Positions 46,184 through 55,640 are shown, counted from the first letter of the stretch. The stretch: DNA of 64,000 nt from Streptomonospora alba (GCF_000826685.1 NZ_JROO01000038.1:62001-126000); one strand, 5' to 3'. A program made the numbers and translations. Notes: a model not told the origin generated them from the sequence alone.

Positions 46184-46192
46184 TGGTAGTAT
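46184..46192 (+). promoter_or_regulatory. Candidate extended -10 promoter of infC
   Basis: TGGTAGTAT matches the extended -10 form TGnTAnnnT. No good -35 lies at 16-18 bp, which is acceptable for an extended -10. Transcription would start near 46199 and give a leader of about 290 nt before infC. Confidence 0.45.
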
Positions 46193-46391
46193 GGTGGCCT
46201 GACCTGATCCGGTGCATCACGCATCGGACACGCGTAAGCGGAGGCGGATCCTCCCACCCGCCGGGGTAATCCCCGTCCGGGTTCCGGTCGGCGGCGCACA
46301 CGGTGCGCTGTTCGGCGCCACCGGTTTCGGTGGCGGCGCGTCGCAGGGGCGGAATGACCGCCTCGTCGCAAGCGGCGCGTCTCGGTGGATC

Positions 46392-46430
46392 ACCCCGCTT
46401 GCACACCGCCGGCGGGGTTTTCGCTTTTCG
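46392..46430 (+). terminator. Intrinsic terminator/attenuator in the infC leader
   Basis: A 7-bp stem ACCCCGC/GCGGGGT (46392-46398 and 46412-46418) is followed at once by a T-rich tract (TTTTCGCTTTT). A terminator placed between a promoter and infC, on the coding strand, implies attenuation. Upstream stem-loops could form the competing antiterminator. Confidence 0.6.
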
Positions 46431-46491
46431 GTTCCGTTCAGGGCCCGGGTGACCCCCCACAAGATTTTCGACAATGCTAGGGAGGGGTCCC

Positions 46492-47094
46492 ATCAGCGCT
46501 GAGCAGCCCCGCATCAATGACCGCATCAGGGTGGCCGAGGTTCGACTCGTCGGTCCCAACGGCGAACAGGTCGGTATCGTGCCTGTGCAGGACGCGCTGC
46601 GTCTCGCCGAAGAGGCCCAGCTCGACCTCGTCGAGGTCGCGCCCACGGCACGCCCGCCGGTCGCGAAGCTGATGGACTACGGCAAGTACAAGTACGAGTC
46701 CGCGGTCAAGGCGCGCGAGTCGCGCAAGAACCAGTCGAACACGATCATCAAGGAGATCAAGCTCCGCCCGAAGATCGACCCGCACGACTACGAGACCAAG
46801 AAGGGTCACGTCGTGCGGTTCCTCAAAGGCGGGGACAAGGTCAAGGTGACGATCATGTTCCGCGGCCGCGAGCAGTCCCGGCCCGAGCTGGGGCGCCGGC
46901 TGCTGGGGCGGTTGGCCGAGGACGTCTCGGACCTCGGGGCGGTCGAGTCGCAGCCCAAGCAGGACGGCCGCAATATGGTCATGGTGCTCGGACCGCACAA
47001 GCGTCGCTCCGAGAACAAGGCCGAGGCTCGCGGCAGCGGCGGGAAGTCGCGGCGCGAGCAGCCTCAGCAGGAGCAGGCCGGCCAGGGGACCTGA
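46492..47094 (+). CDS. infC: Translation initiation factor IF-3, apparent AUC start
   Basis: IF-3 proofreads start-codon choice on the 30S subunit. The N-domain ([20 protein letters not shown]) and C-domain ([18 protein letters not shown]) are intact, with a charged tail of about 25 residues. The best initiation site is ATC at 46492: GGAGGGG lies 4 nt upstream and the product then begins (M)SAEQPRIND. An in-frame ATG at 46474 has no Shine-Dalgarno and would place that purine stretch inside the coding region. Non-AUG infC starts are known (AUU in E. coli, AUC in Myxococcus) and let IF-3 repress itself. 200 residues. First gene of infC-rpmI-rplT. Confidence 0.95.
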   Translation: MSAEQPRINDRIRVAEVRLVGPNGEQVGIVPVQDALRLAEEAQLDLVEVAPTARPPVAKLMDYGKYKYESAVKARESRKNQSNTIIKEIKLRPKIDPHDYETKKGHVVRFLKGGDKVKVTIMFRGREQSRPELGRRLLGRLAEDVSDLGAVESQPKQDGRNMVMVLGPHKRRSENKAEARGSGGKSRREQPQQEQAGQGT

Positions 47095-47221
47095 GCGCCG
47101 GCGGATCAGGCCGGGCGCGCAGCGCCCTAGGACGTTGATGCAGCGCGGTGTACCGCCGCCCGCCCCACGGGGGAGGCGGAGGTGCGCCGCAGTATGCCGA
47201 TGTGCTGTGCGCAGACCAGTC

Positions 47222-47246
47222 GTGCCGCCGGGAGGACCGGCGGCAC
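47222..47246 (+). promoter_or_regulatory. Hairpin with SD-like loop upstream of rpmI
   Basis: Perfect 10-bp stem GTGCCGCCGG/CCGGCGGCAC closing a GAGGA loop, 34 nt before the rpmI ATG. The actual rpmI ribosome site is TAGGAG near 47263. It may be a ribosomal-protein binding site or an mRNA-processing signal between infC and rpmI. Confidence 0.45.
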
Positions 47247-47280
47247 TGGATTGAGAACTGAGTAGGAGACGACGGCGACT

Positions 47281-47472
47281 ATGCCGAAGAACAAATCCCA
47301 CAGTGGAGCCAGCAAGCGCTTCCGTGTGACCGGCTCGGGCAAGGTCATGCGCCGCCGTGCGAACAAGAACCACCTGCTGGAGCACAAGTCGAGCAAGCGC
47401 ACCCGCCGTCTCAGCGGCGAGGTCGAGCTCGCCCGCCCCGATGCCAAGAACATGAAGAAGCTGCTCGGCTAG
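47281..47472 (+). CDS. rpmI: 50S ribosomal protein L35
   Basis: Large-subunit protein bL35, 63 residues, highly basic. [20 protein letters not shown] and the [14 protein letters not shown] block are the family signature. It lies between infC and rplT in the universal infC-rpmI-rplT order, with 186 bp before it holding a stable hairpin. Cotranscription with infC is expected. Confidence 0.97.
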   Translation: MPKNKSHSGASKRFRVTGSGKVMRRRANKNHLLEHKSSKRTRRLSGEVELARPDAKNMKKLLG

Positions 47473-47589
47473 AGGCTGAGTTCCATTCCGTCCGATCCGT
47501 CCGGCCGGATCCCTCCGGCTTAGGGCGCCGCGCGCCCGAGCTGATCGGGATCGCGGCGGATGCCGACGCCAACCCATAAGGGAGTCACA

Positions 47590-47967
47590 GTGGCACGCGT
47601 GAAGCGGGCTCTCAACGCCAAGAAGAAGCGCCGGGAAATCCTCGAGAGCGCCAAGGGCTACGAAGGTCAGCGTTCGCGGCTGTACCGCAAGGCCAAGGAG
47701 CAGTGGCTCCACTCGATGACCTACTCCTACCGGGACCGTAGGGATCGCAAGGGGCAGTTCCGCAAGCTGTGGATCCAGCGCATCAACGCCGGCGCCCGCG
47801 CCAACGGCCTGACCTACAACCGGTTCATGCAGGGCCTCAAGCTCGCCGGCATCGACGTCGACCGCCGGATGCTCGCCGAGATGGCCGTCAACGACGAGGC
47901 GGCCTTCGTCTCCCTCGTCGAGACCGCGAAGAACGCGCTGCCCACGCAGCAGCAGTCCGCGGCCTGA
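47590..47967 (+). CDS. rplT: 50S ribosomal protein L20
   Basis: Large-subunit protein bL20, 125 residues. The basic N-terminal extension ([18 protein letters not shown]) and [20 protein letters not shown] are typical. GTG 47590 with AAGGGAG upstream is the start; an in-frame ATG at 47560 is not the usual N-terminus. In other bacteria L20 represses this operon by binding its mRNA; the hairpin before rpmI is a place to look for that here. Confidence 0.97.
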   Translation: MARVKRALNAKKKRREILESAKGYEGQRSRLYRKAKEQWLHSMTYSYRDRRDRKGQFRKLWIQRINAGARANGLTYNRFMQGLKLAGIDVDRRMLAEMAVNDEAAFVSLVETAKNALPTQQQSAA

Positions 47968-47992
47968 GCGCCCCGACAGACAGCACGACGCG

Positions 47993-48844
47993 ATGGCGAG
48001 CCACGAGTTCACAAGCGCCAGGTCCCCCCGCATCAAGGGGGCTCGTCGGCTCGCCAAACGCGCTTTCCGGCGGCGTGAGCGCCGGTTTCTGGCCGAAGGG
48101 CCGCAGGCGGTACGCGAGGCGCTCGCCGCACCCGGGCGGGTGCACGAACTGTTCGCCACCGCCGAGGCCGCACAGCGCCACGCCGACCTGATCGAGGCGG
48201 CCGACGCGCACGGCGCCGCCGTCCACCGGGTCACCCTCGAGGTGATGACCGAGCTGGCGCAGACGGTCACCCCGCAAGGGCTGCTGGCCGTGTGCGACTT
48301 CGTCGACGTCGAGTTGAGCGGCATCGGCCCCGCTCGGCTGGTGGCCGTCCTCTCCCACGTGCGCGATCCCGGCAACGCCGGCACCGTGGTGCGTACCGCC
48401 GACGCCGCCGGCGCCGACGCGGTGGTCTTCACCGACGCCTCGGTCGACCCCTACAACGGCAAGTGCGTGCGCGCGTCGGCGGGGAGCCTGTTCCACCTGC
48501 CCGTCGTCGTCGGCGTCCCCGTCGCCGAGGCGGTGCGCCATCTGCGCGGCGCCGGCGCACGCGTCTTCGCGGCCGACGGCGGGGGGAACCACGATCTGCA
48601 CGCCGCCGCCGACCTCGGCGAACTCGACGGACCGGTGGGCTGGGTCTTCGGAAACGAGGCCTGGGGCCTGCCCGAGGAGACCGTCGCCCTGACCGACGGC
48701 GCTGTCGCCGTGCCCATTTACGGCGGCGCCGAAAGCCTCAATCTCGCCACTGCCGCCGCCGTGTGCCTGTACACCACCGCGCGCCAGCAGCGCGGCAAAG
48801 CCGGTGCCTCGGGCGCGGGCCGCAGCTATGCGGCAGGGGAGTAG
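47993..48844 (+). CDS. SpoU/TrmH-family RNA 2'-O-methyltransferase
   Basis: SPOUT-fold methyltransferase of 283 residues. It has an N-terminal substrate-binding domain (RRLAKRAFRRRERRFLAEGP) and the three SpoU motifs: SHVRDPGNAGTVVRTADAAG, VFGNEAWGLP and PIYGGAESLNLATAAAVCLY. It lies 25 bp after rplT, where Streptomyces carries its tsnR-like rRNA methylase, so the likely target is 23S rRNA, but the site cannot be read from sequence. Confidence 0.93.
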   Translation: MASHEFTSARSPRIKGARRLAKRAFRRRERRFLAEGPQAVREALAAPGRVHELFATAEAAQRHADLIEAADAHGAAVHRVTLEVMTELAQTVTPQGLLAVCDFVDVELSGIGPARLVAVLSHVRDPGNAGTVVRTADAAGADAVVFTDASVDPYNGKCVRASAGSLFHLPVVVGVPVAEAVRHLRGAGARVFAADGGGNHDLHAAADLGELDGPVGWVFGNEAWGLPEETVALTDGAVAVPIYGGAESLNLATAAAVCLYTTARQQRGKAGASGAGRSYAAGE

Positions 48845-48846
48845 CG

Positions 48847-48861
48847 ACCCGCGACGCGGGT
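48847..48861 (+). terminator. Short hairpin after the methyltransferase gene
   Basis: ACCCGC, loop GAC, GCGGGT begins two bases after the stop. It is short and has no T-run, so it is at best a weak terminator. Confidence 0.3.
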
Positions 48862-49124
48862 AGCGCCGCCCACAGGGCCCAAGGTCCCTGGTGAGACGTC
48901 CCCGGGGTCGCTCTTCCCGGCCTATGCCCAGGTTTTCCCCGTTCTGCGGGTTGCCCGCATCCCCGGTGTTGCCGATACGCTCAAGCCCTCATCTACGGGT
49001 CGCCGGCGCAGCGCGGCGGGACCGCTCCACGGCCCTCGGAGCGGGAGCCCCGGAGCGTAACCGGCGAGGACTGCGGGTAATGATCCCCGGCGGGGCAGTC
49101 ATATCAGGGCGTGGGGAGGCGGTC

Positions 49125-50210
49125 GTGGTCGGCGACCAACCAGGGGAGCACAGCGCCGCGGAGCCGGTACGCACGGTACCCCTGCTTTCGGCCGAGGACC
49201 TCCCCGACGGCCTCGTCGTCGCCGATCACGAGGGCCGCATCGTCACGTTCAACCGCATGGCCCAGCGGCTCGCCCGCATGGCGCCCGAAGCCGCGTTGGG
49301 CTACGACTTCCGCGACGTGCTGCCGCTGCACGACGCCGACGGCCGCGACTGGTGGAAGTGCAGCGACCCCTACGGCGGCCTGCGCACCCGCACACGCCAG
49401 CCCGAGCGCGCGCTGTTCCTCGCCGACGGCCGCGAGATCCTCGTGGCCGCGCGCTATGTTCGCGACGCCTCCAGCCGCGAGCTGACCCAGCTGGTCATCA
49501 CCCTGCGCGACGCCTCACACCGCGCCCGCGGCGAACGCAGCCGCGCCGACCTGGTCTCCACCGTCGCCCACGAACTGCGGTCGCCGCTGACCAGCGTCAA
49601 GGGCTTCACCGCGACTCTGCTCGGCAAATGGGACCGGCTCACCGACAAGCAGAAGATGTTCATGCTCGAGACGGTCAACGCCGACGCCGACCGCGTCACA
49701 CGGCTGATCACCGAGCTGCTAAGCGTCTCGCGCATCGAGTCGGGCCGCGTGGAGATCCGCAAGCAGGTCGTCGACCTCCCCGAGCTGGCGCGCACGCTCA
49801 TCGCCGGCCGGGTGGCCGCGGGAGAGCCCGCCGGCCGCTTCCGCCTGGACGTCCGCGGCCCGCTGCCCGAGCTCTGGCTGGACGCCGACAAGATCGGCCA
49901 GATCATGGCCAACCTGCTGGAAAACGGGGTACGGCACGGCGCTGGTACTGTCACCATTGTGATCGAGCCGTACGAGGATGGGGCCGTTGTGTCGGTACGC
50001 GACGAAGGCAAGGGCATCGCGCCCGACGCCGTTCCGCGTGTCTTCCGGCGGTTCTGGCGCACCCGGCGCCGCGGCGGCACCGGCCTGGGACTGTTCATAG
50101 TCAAAGGGCTGATCGAGGCCCACGGCGGCGAGATCACGGTCGGGCGTGCCCCCAGCGGCGGCGCCGAGTTCCGATTTACCGTGCCCGCCGGCGCCCCCGA
50201 GTTCGCGTGA
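49125..50210 (+). CDS. Orphan PAS sensor histidine kinase
   Basis: Cytoplasmic histidine kinase of 361 residues: N-terminal PAS (DLPDGLVVADHEGRIVTFNR), HisKA with the phospho-acceptor His in STVAHELRSPLTSVKG, and HATPase with LLENGVRHG, DEGKGIA and GTGLGLFIVKGLI. No membrane segment. GTG 49125 is preferred since GGGGAGG lies 6 nt upstream; ATG 49080 and earlier codons are in frame. No response regulator adjoins. A kinase in this position before pheS is also seen in Streptomyces, so the association with translation genes is old, with unknown meaning. Confidence 0.92.
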   Translation: MVGDQPGEHSAAEPVRTVPLLSAEDLPDGLVVADHEGRIVTFNRMAQRLARMAPEAALGYDFRDVLPLHDADGRDWWKCSDPYGGLRTRTRQPERALFLADGREILVAARYVRDASSRELTQLVITLRDASHRARGERSRADLVSTVAHELRSPLTSVKGFTATLLGKWDRLTDKQKMFMLETVNADADRVTRLITELLSVSRIESGRVEIRKQVVDLPELARTLIAGRVAAGEPAGRFRLDVRGPLPELWLDADKIGQIMANLLENGVRHGAGTVTIVIEPYEDGAVVSVRDEGKGIAPDAVPRVFRRFWRTRRRGGTGLGLFIVKGLIEAHGGEITVGRAPSGGAEFRFTVPAGAPEFA

Positions 50211-50335
50211 GCGCATCCGGGAGCGGCCGCGGCGGGCGGTTTCTTCCCAGGTCCCTGTCGGCTTGAGCCCACGCACAGCGCTGGGCCGTGACGGCCGCCC
50301 CGCCCACGCGGGCGCGGGCGGCGAGGCGAACATCC

Positions 50336-51454
50336 ATGTCTGCACCCAACAATCAGTACGATCCGGTCGAAGTGACCCCTCTGCATCCTGACGAGGTCGC
50401 CCGGATGCGCCACGAGGCCCTCGCGGCCATCGCGGCGGCGAGCACGCTCGAGGAGCTCAAGCAGGTGCGCCTGGCCCACGCCGGCGACCGCTCGCCGCTG
50501 GCCCTGGCCAACCGCGAGATCGGCGCGCTGCCGCCGTCGGCCCGCGCCGACGCCGGCAAGCGGGTGGGCGGCGCCCGCCGCGAGGTCGGCGAGGCGCTCA
50601 AGCAGCGCCAGGCCGAACTGGAGGAGGAGCGCGACGCCCGCGTCCTCGTCGAGGAGGCCGTCGACGTCACGCTGCCCACCGGTCGGCTGCCCCAGGGCGG
50701 GCGGCACCCGGTGACCACCGTCGCCGAGCGCATGGCCGACATCTTCGTCGGCATGGGCTTCGAGGTCGTCGAAGGCCCCGAGGTCGAGGCGGAGTGGTAC
50801 AACTTCGACGCGCTCAACTTCCTGCCCGACCACCCCGCCCGCACGATGCAGGACACCTTCTTCGTGGAGTCGCCCTCCGGCGGGGAGTCCGGCCTGGTGC
50901 TGCGCACCCACACCTCGCCGGTGCAGGTGCGCGCGCTGCTGGAGCGCGACCTGCCGGTCTACGTCGTCGCGCCCGGCAAGACCTTCCGCACCGACGAACT
51001 GGACGCCACCCACACCCCCGTCTTCCACCAGCTCGAAGGGCTGGTCGTGGACGAGGGCATCACCATGGGCCACCTGAAGGGCGCCATCGACGAGTTCGTC
51101 CACGGCATGTTCGGCAGCGGGCTGGCCACGCGCTTCCGGCCCTCCTACTTCCCCTTCACCGAGCCCTCCGCCGAGGTCGACATGGAGTGCTTCGTGTGCC
51201 GGGGCGCCTCGGTGGGCGACCCCGCCAACCCCTGCCGCACCTGCTCCTCGGAGGGCTGGATCGAGGTCGGCGGCTGCGGCGTGGTCAACCCGCGGGTGCT
51301 GACGGCGGCGGGTGTGGACACCGACCGCTACAGCGGCTGGGCCTTCGGCCTGGGCGTGGAACGGACCCTGATGTTCGCCCGCGGAGTGGAGGACATGCGA
51401 GACATGGTCGAGGGCGACGTGCGGTTCACCTCGGCATTCGGGATGGAGATCTGA
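50336..51454 (+). CDS. pheS: Phenylalanyl-tRNA synthetase alpha subunit
   Basis: Catalytic subunit of the heterotetrameric PheRS. It has an N-terminal coiled coil (residues 1-95) and the class II core with [30 protein letters not shown] and [13 protein letters not shown]. 372 residues from ATG 50336; the frame is open 16 codons farther. It overlaps pheT by one base pair (TGATG), the usual coupled arrangement. Confidence 0.96.
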   Translation: MSAPNNQYDPVEVTPLHPDEVARMRHEALAAIAAASTLEELKQVRLAHAGDRSPLALANREIGALPPSARADAGKRVGGARREVGEALKQRQAELEEERDARVLVEEAVDVTLPTGRLPQGGRHPVTTVAERMADIFVGMGFEVVEGPEVEAEWYNFDALNFLPDHPARTMQDTFFVESPSGGESGLVLRTHTSPVQVRALLERDLPVYVVAPGKTFRTDELDATHTPVFHQLEGLVVDEGITMGHLKGAIDEFVHGMFGSGLATRFRPSYFPFTEPSAEVDMECFVCRGASVGDPANPCRTCSSEGWIEVGGCGVVNPRVLTAAGVDTDRYSGWAFGLGVERTLMFARGVEDMRDMVEGDVRFTSAFGMEI

Positions 51455-53964
51455 TGCGCGTCCCCGTTTCCTGGCTCACCGAGTACACCGACCTGCCGGA
51501 AGGCACCACCGGCCGGGAGCTGGCCGAGAAGCTCATCGGCCTGGGTCTGGAGGTCGAGACCGTCGACCGCGTCGGCGCCGACATCACCGGCCCGATCGTC
51601 GTGGGGCGGGTGCTGGACGTCGAGGAGCTGACGGGTTTCAAGAAGCCCATCCGCTACTGCCGGGTCGACGTCGGTACCGCCAACGGCAGCGGCGAGCCGC
51701 AGAACATCGTCTGCGGCGCCCGCAACTTCAGCGAGGGCGACCTCGTCGTGGCCGCCCTGCCCGGAGCCGAGCTTCCCGGCGGTTTCGCCATCAGCGCCCG
51801 CAAGACCTACGGCAAGGTCTCCGAGGGCATGATCTGCTCGGCGTCGGAGCTGAACCTGTGGGAGGACCACACCGGCATCATCGTGCTGCCCGCCGGCGGC
51901 GCCGAGCCCGGCGACGACGCCTACGGGCTGCTGGGCCTGCGCGAGGACGTGCTCGACATCGCCGTGACGCCCGACCGCGGCTACGCGCTGTCGATCCGCG
52001 GCGTGGCCCGCGAGGCGGCCACCGCCTACGGAACCCCCTTCCGCGACCCGGCCGACGTTCAGGCGGCCGGCGCCCCGGGCAAGGGATACCCGGCCTCCGT
52101 CGCCGATCCGGCGATCTGCTCGCGCTACGTGCTGCACGGCGTCACCGGGTTCGACCCCGAGGCACCCACCCCGATGTGGATGAAGCATCGCCTCGCGCTC
52201 GCGGGCGTGCGCTCCATCTCCTTGGCGGTGGACGTGACCAACTACGTGATGCTGGAGGTGGGTCAACCGCTGCACGCCTGGGACCGCGCCACGCTGAGCG
52301 GCCCCATCGAGGTGCGCCTGGCGCGCTCGGGCGAGAAGCTGGAGACCCTCGACCACGTCACGCGCGCCCTCGACCCCGACGACATCCTCATCACCGACGA
52401 GTCCGGCCCGATCAACCTGGCCGGGGTGATGGGCGGGGCCACCACCGAGATCGGCCTCTCCTCGACCGACGTGCTGGTCGAGGCCGCGCACTTCGCCGAG
52501 ACCCACATCGCCCGCGCCTCGCGCCGTCACCAGCTCTCCTCCGAGTCCTCCCGCCGCTTCGAGCGCGGCGTCGACTCGGCGCTGCAGCCGGCCGCCGCCA
52601 CGCGCGCGGTGCGCCTGCTGGCCGAGTTGGGCGGGGGGACGATCGACGAGGGATACACCCACATCGCCGACGAGGCGGCTGTCGAGCCGCGGCCGATCGT
52701 GATCGCCGCCGACCGTCCCGACCGCGTCGCCGGGGTCGCCTACGGGCGAGGGCGCGTCGTCGCCGCGTTGGAGCGGGTCGGTTGCACGGTCGAGCAGGAG
52801 GCGGGCGGCGAGGCCGAGCTGCGCGTCACCCCGCCGACGTGGCGGCCCGACCTGACCGACCCCAACGACCTCGCCGAAGAGGTCATCCGCATCGAGGGCT
52901 ACGACGGCATCCCCTCCATCCCGCCGCGCGCGCCGGCGGGGCGGGGGCTGACGCCGAGCCAGCGGCTGCGGCGCTCGGTCGGCCGGCGGCTGGCCGCCAC
53001 CGGCTTCGCCGAGGTGCTGAGCTACCCGTTCATGGGTGAGCGCGACCTCGACGGCCTGCAGATCGATGCCGAGGACCACCGCCGCAGCGCGCTGCGGCTG
53101 TCCAACCCGCTCAGCGAGGACGAGCCGCTGCTGCGGACGACGCTGCTGCCGGGGATGCTCAAGACCCTGGTGCGCAATGTGGGCCGCGGCTTCCACGATG
53201 TCGCCCTTTACGAGATCGGGCTGGTCTACTCGCCGCGGCCCGGTGCGCCCGAGCGCGCGCCGATGCTCGCGGTGGACCGCGGGCCCGCGCCCGACGAGCA
53301 GGAGTCGCTGGCCCGGGCGCTGCCCGAGCAGCCGCGCCGCGTGGGCGCGGTGCTGGCAGGCGACCGCGAACCCGCCACCTGGCAGCGGTCCGGCAGCCCG
53401 ACGACCTGGGCCGACGCGGTCGAGGCCGCCCGTGAGACCGCCCGCTCGGCCAACGCGGAGCTGATCGTGCGGGCGGCCCGGTACGCGCCGTGGCATCCCG
53501 GCCGCTGCGCTGCACTGTATGTGCGCGTCGAAGGCGAGGAGCGGCTCGTCGGCCACGCCGGCGAGCTGCACCCTCGGGCGGTGGCGGCCTACGGGCTGCC
53601 GGAGCGCACCTGCGCCATGGAGGTCGATCTGGACACGGTCGAGGCGGCCGGAGGACCGGCGAGTGCGCCGGCGGTCTCGGGCTATCCCGTGGCGCTGCAG
53701 GACGTCGCACTGGTGGTCGGGGACGGCGTTCCGGCCGCCGAGATCGAGGAGGCGCTGCGCACGGGAGCGGGCGAGCTCTTGGAGGACGTGCGCCTGTTCG
53801 ACGTCTACACCGGTGAGCAGGTGGGCGAGGGCCGGCGCTCGCTGGCCTACACACTGCGCTTCCGCGCCCCCGACCGCACGCTTGCGGCCGAGGAGATCGC
53901 CCAGGCGCGCGAGGCTGCTGTCGCCGCGGCGGCCGAGCGGACCGGAGCCGTGCTGCGCGGTTGA
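51454..53964 (+). CDS. pheT: Phenylalanyl-tRNA synthetase beta subunit
   Basis: Beta subunit of PheRS, which binds tRNA and edits Tyr-tRNA-Phe. N-terminal [17 protein letters not shown], a tRNA-binding EMAP-like domain (residues about 40-160), B3/B4 editing domain, B5 ([15 protein letters not shown]) and a C-terminal ferredoxin-like anticodon-binding domain ([15 protein letters not shown]). 836 residues. Coupled to pheS and followed by a strong terminator. Confidence 0.96.
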   Translation: MRVPVSWLTEYTDLPEGTTGRELAEKLIGLGLEVETVDRVGADITGPIVVGRVLDVEELTGFKKPIRYCRVDVGTANGSGEPQNIVCGARNFSEGDLVVAALPGAELPGGFAISARKTYGKVSEGMICSASELNLWEDHTGIIVLPAGGAEPGDDAYGLLGLREDVLDIAVTPDRGYALSIRGVAREAATAYGTPFRDPADVQAAGAPGKGYPASVADPAICSRYVLHGVTGFDPEAPTPMWMKHRLALAGVRSISLAVDVTNYVMLEVGQPLHAWDRATLSGPIEVRLARSGEKLETLDHVTRALDPDDILITDESGPINLAGVMGGATTEIGLSSTDVLVEAAHFAETHIARASRRHQLSSESSRRFERGVDSALQPAAATRAVRLLAELGGGTIDEGYTHIADEAAVEPRPIVIAADRPDRVAGVAYGRGRVVAALERVGCTVEQEAGGEAELRVTPPTWRPDLTDPNDLAEEVIRIEGYDGIPSIPPRAPAGRGLTPSQRLRRSVGRRLAATGFAEVLSYPFMGERDLDGLQIDAEDHRRSALRLSNPLSEDEPLLRTTLLPGMLKTLVRNVGRGFHDVALYEIGLVYSPRPGAPERAPMLAVDRGPAPDEQESLARALPEQPRRVGAVLAGDREPATWQRSGSPTTWADAVEAARETARSANAELIVRAARYAPWHPGRCAALYVRVEGEERLVGHAGELHPRAVAAYGLPERTCAMEVDLDTVEAAGGPASAPAVSGYPVALQDVALVVGDGVPAAEIEEALRTGAGELLEDVRLFDVYTGEQVGEGRRSLAYTLRFRAPDRTLAAEEIAQAREAAVAAAAERTGAVLRG

Positions 53965-53999
53965 GTCGGCTCCAGCCGGCGCCGCTGGCTCTGCGTATC

Positions 54000-54037
54000 G
54001 GCCCCCGCCTTCGTTAAACATCCGAAGGGCGGGGGCC
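54000..54037 (+). terminator. Terminator of pheST
   Basis: A stem GGCCCCCGCC-TTCG against CGAAGGGCGGGGGCC with one bulged base closes a loop of about 9 nt, 36 bp after the pheT stop. A T-rich stretch follows about 20 bp later. It probably ends the pheST transcript. Confidence 0.8.
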
Positions 54038-54077
54038 GACGCAACTTTCTCAGAAGATTTTTCCCCACATTTATGCA

Positions 54078-54117
54078 GGTCAAAGACTTGAAATAGGTGC
54101 GGGGTCAAAGGTAGGAT
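54078..54117 (+). promoter_or_regulatory. Promoter of the aminotransferase gene with flanking direct repeats
   Basis: TTGAAA (54088-54093) and TAGGAT (54112-54117) are 18 bp apart, the best housekeeping-type promoter in the window. GGTCAAAG occurs at 54078-54085 and 54103-54110, a 25-bp period around the -35, and could be a regulator site. The leader to the ATG is about 170 nt and holds no gene. Confidence 0.55.
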
Positions 54118-54292
54118 GAATGTCGCCGGTTAACGTGGGGATTATTCTGTGTTTCGTCTCTTGAAGCCGGTCGGTCTCAGAACTTAACCTGCAGTCACCT
54201 GCCGCGATCCGGGGTCCCGGGGCACTCGCGGAACAGCTGTTTCTTTCGGCGTTTGCGTGTCCGCACGCTCAGCTCGGCTCGGAGGTCGCTCT

Positions 54293-55603
54293 ATGACCGA
54301 AACAGTGGTTTCGTACGCGCGCACATCGATGGAGCGGCTCGAACCCAGCCGCTTCTGGCATACCTTCAGCGATATGAACAAGGTGTCCCAGGGGCCGAAG
54401 TTCGTCGTCGAGCGGGCCGAGGGCGCCTGGCTGTGGGACGACAACGGCGACCGCTTCCTCGACGGCACCGCCAGCCTGTGGTACTGCAACGTCGGCCACG
54501 GGCGCCGCGAGCTCGCCGACGCGGTCCACCGGCAGCTCATGACACTGGACGCCTTCGCCGTCTACGGCGACTTCGCCAACCGTCCCGCGCTGGAACTGAG
54601 CGAGCGCTTGGCCTCCCACGCCCCCGTGGTCGACCCGCGCGTGATCCTGACCTGCGGAGGCGGGGAGTCCATCGAGACCGCCGCCAAGCTGGCCCGCCGC
54701 TACTGGGCCGCCAAGGATCGCCCCGGCAAGCAGCACCTGATCAGCCGCACGGGCGGCTACCACGGGCTGCACGGCATCGGTACCGGCATGATCGGCATGG
54801 ACCGCTTCCGTACCGGCTTCGGCCCGATGGTCGAGGACGCCTCGGTGGTGCCCCACGACTCCGTGCGCGCACTGGAGGAGGAGATCCTGCGGGTCGGTCC
54901 GGAGAACGTCGCCGCGTTCTTCGCCGAGCCCGTCATCGGTGCCGGCGGGGTCTGGGCCGTCGACGCGGAGTACTTCACCGGCGTCTCCGAGGTATGCCGC
55001 CGCTACGGCGTGCTCTTCGTCGTCGACAGCGTCATCTGCGCCTTCGCCCGCATGGGCAACTGGTTCGGGATCGAGCGCTACGGCGTGCGCCCGGACATGA
55101 TCGTCTTCGCCAAGGGCGTCACCAGCGGTTACCAGCCCCTGGGCGGTGTCATCGCCAGCGGCGAGATCGCCGAGCCGTTCTGGAACCGCCCCGGCAACCC
55201 GTTCCACCACGGCACCACCTACGCCGGCCACCCGACCTGCTGCGCGGCCGCCTCGGCCAACATGGACATCCTGGAGCGCGAGGACCTGTTCACCGTCGCG
55301 ATCGAGCTTGAGGCCCAGCTCGACGCAGCGGTGCGCTCCCTGGCCGACCACCCGCTGGTGGCCGAGGTCCGCTCGGGTACCGGCGTCATGGCGGCGGTCC
55401 AGCTCACCGAGGAGGCGCTGGGCGAGCGCGGCATCACCACCGCCGAGGTCTTCGCCGAGGCCCGTGCCCGCGGCGTGATCCTCCGGGCGGTCCCGCACTC
55501 CCTGCTGATCTCGCCGCCGCTGATCATCACCTGGGGGCAGATCGACCACCTGGTCTCCACGCTGCGCTCCGCTCTCGACGCGGTCGCCGAACGCCACCAG
55601 TGA
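54293..55603 (+). CDS. Class III pyridoxal-phosphate aminotransferase
   Basis: Omega-type aminotransferase of 436 residues, probably acting on an amine or omega-amino acid. It has ASLWYCNVGHGRRELADAV, TCGGGESIETAAKLAR, the PLP-contacting Asp in VVDSVICAF and Schiff-base Lys in FAKGVTSGY (about 273). ATG 54293 has GGAGG 7 nt upstream. It sits with a MarR regulator and an FAD amine oxidoreductase; the trio resembles polyamine or amine catabolism (SpuC/PuuB-like), but the substrate is inference. Preceded by its own promoter and followed by a strong terminator. Confidence 0.88.
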   Translation: MTETVVSYARTSMERLEPSRFWHTFSDMNKVSQGPKFVVERAEGAWLWDDNGDRFLDGTASLWYCNVGHGRRELADAVHRQLMTLDAFAVYGDFANRPALELSERLASHAPVVDPRVILTCGGGESIETAAKLARRYWAAKDRPGKQHLISRTGGYHGLHGIGTGMIGMDRFRTGFGPMVEDASVVPHDSVRALEEEILRVGPENVAAFFAEPVIGAGGVWAVDAEYFTGVSEVCRRYGVLFVVDSVICAFARMGNWFGIERYGVRPDMIVFAKGVTSGYQPLGGVIASGEIAEPFWNRPGNPFHHGTTYAGHPTCCAAASANMDILEREDLFTVAIELEAQLDAAVRSLADHPLVAEVRSGTGVMAAVQLTEEALGERGITTAEVFAEARARGVILRAVPHSLLISPPLIITWGQIDHLVSTLRSALDAVAERHQ

Positions 55604-55640
55604 CGTCCCGCCGAGCCGGGGGCGCCTGATCCGGTCGAAC

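Larger units (their letters stand above)
45963..46491 (+). other. aroE-infC intergenic region with structured leader
   Basis: 529 bp without a convincing gene. In order it holds a 53-bp-period tandem repeat (45993-46096), an extended -10 promoter candidate (46184-46192), several GC-rich stem-loops (for example GGCGCCACCG/CGGTGGCGGC), and an intrinsic-terminator-like hairpin (46392-46430) about 60 nt before infC. Confidence 0.7.

Noticed and set aside
46212-46502. Plus-strand 96-codon frame across the infC leader
   Set aside because: No ribosome site or family motif; it runs over the leader stem-loops, the terminator hairpin and the infC start in another frame. A structured non-coding leader explains the region better.
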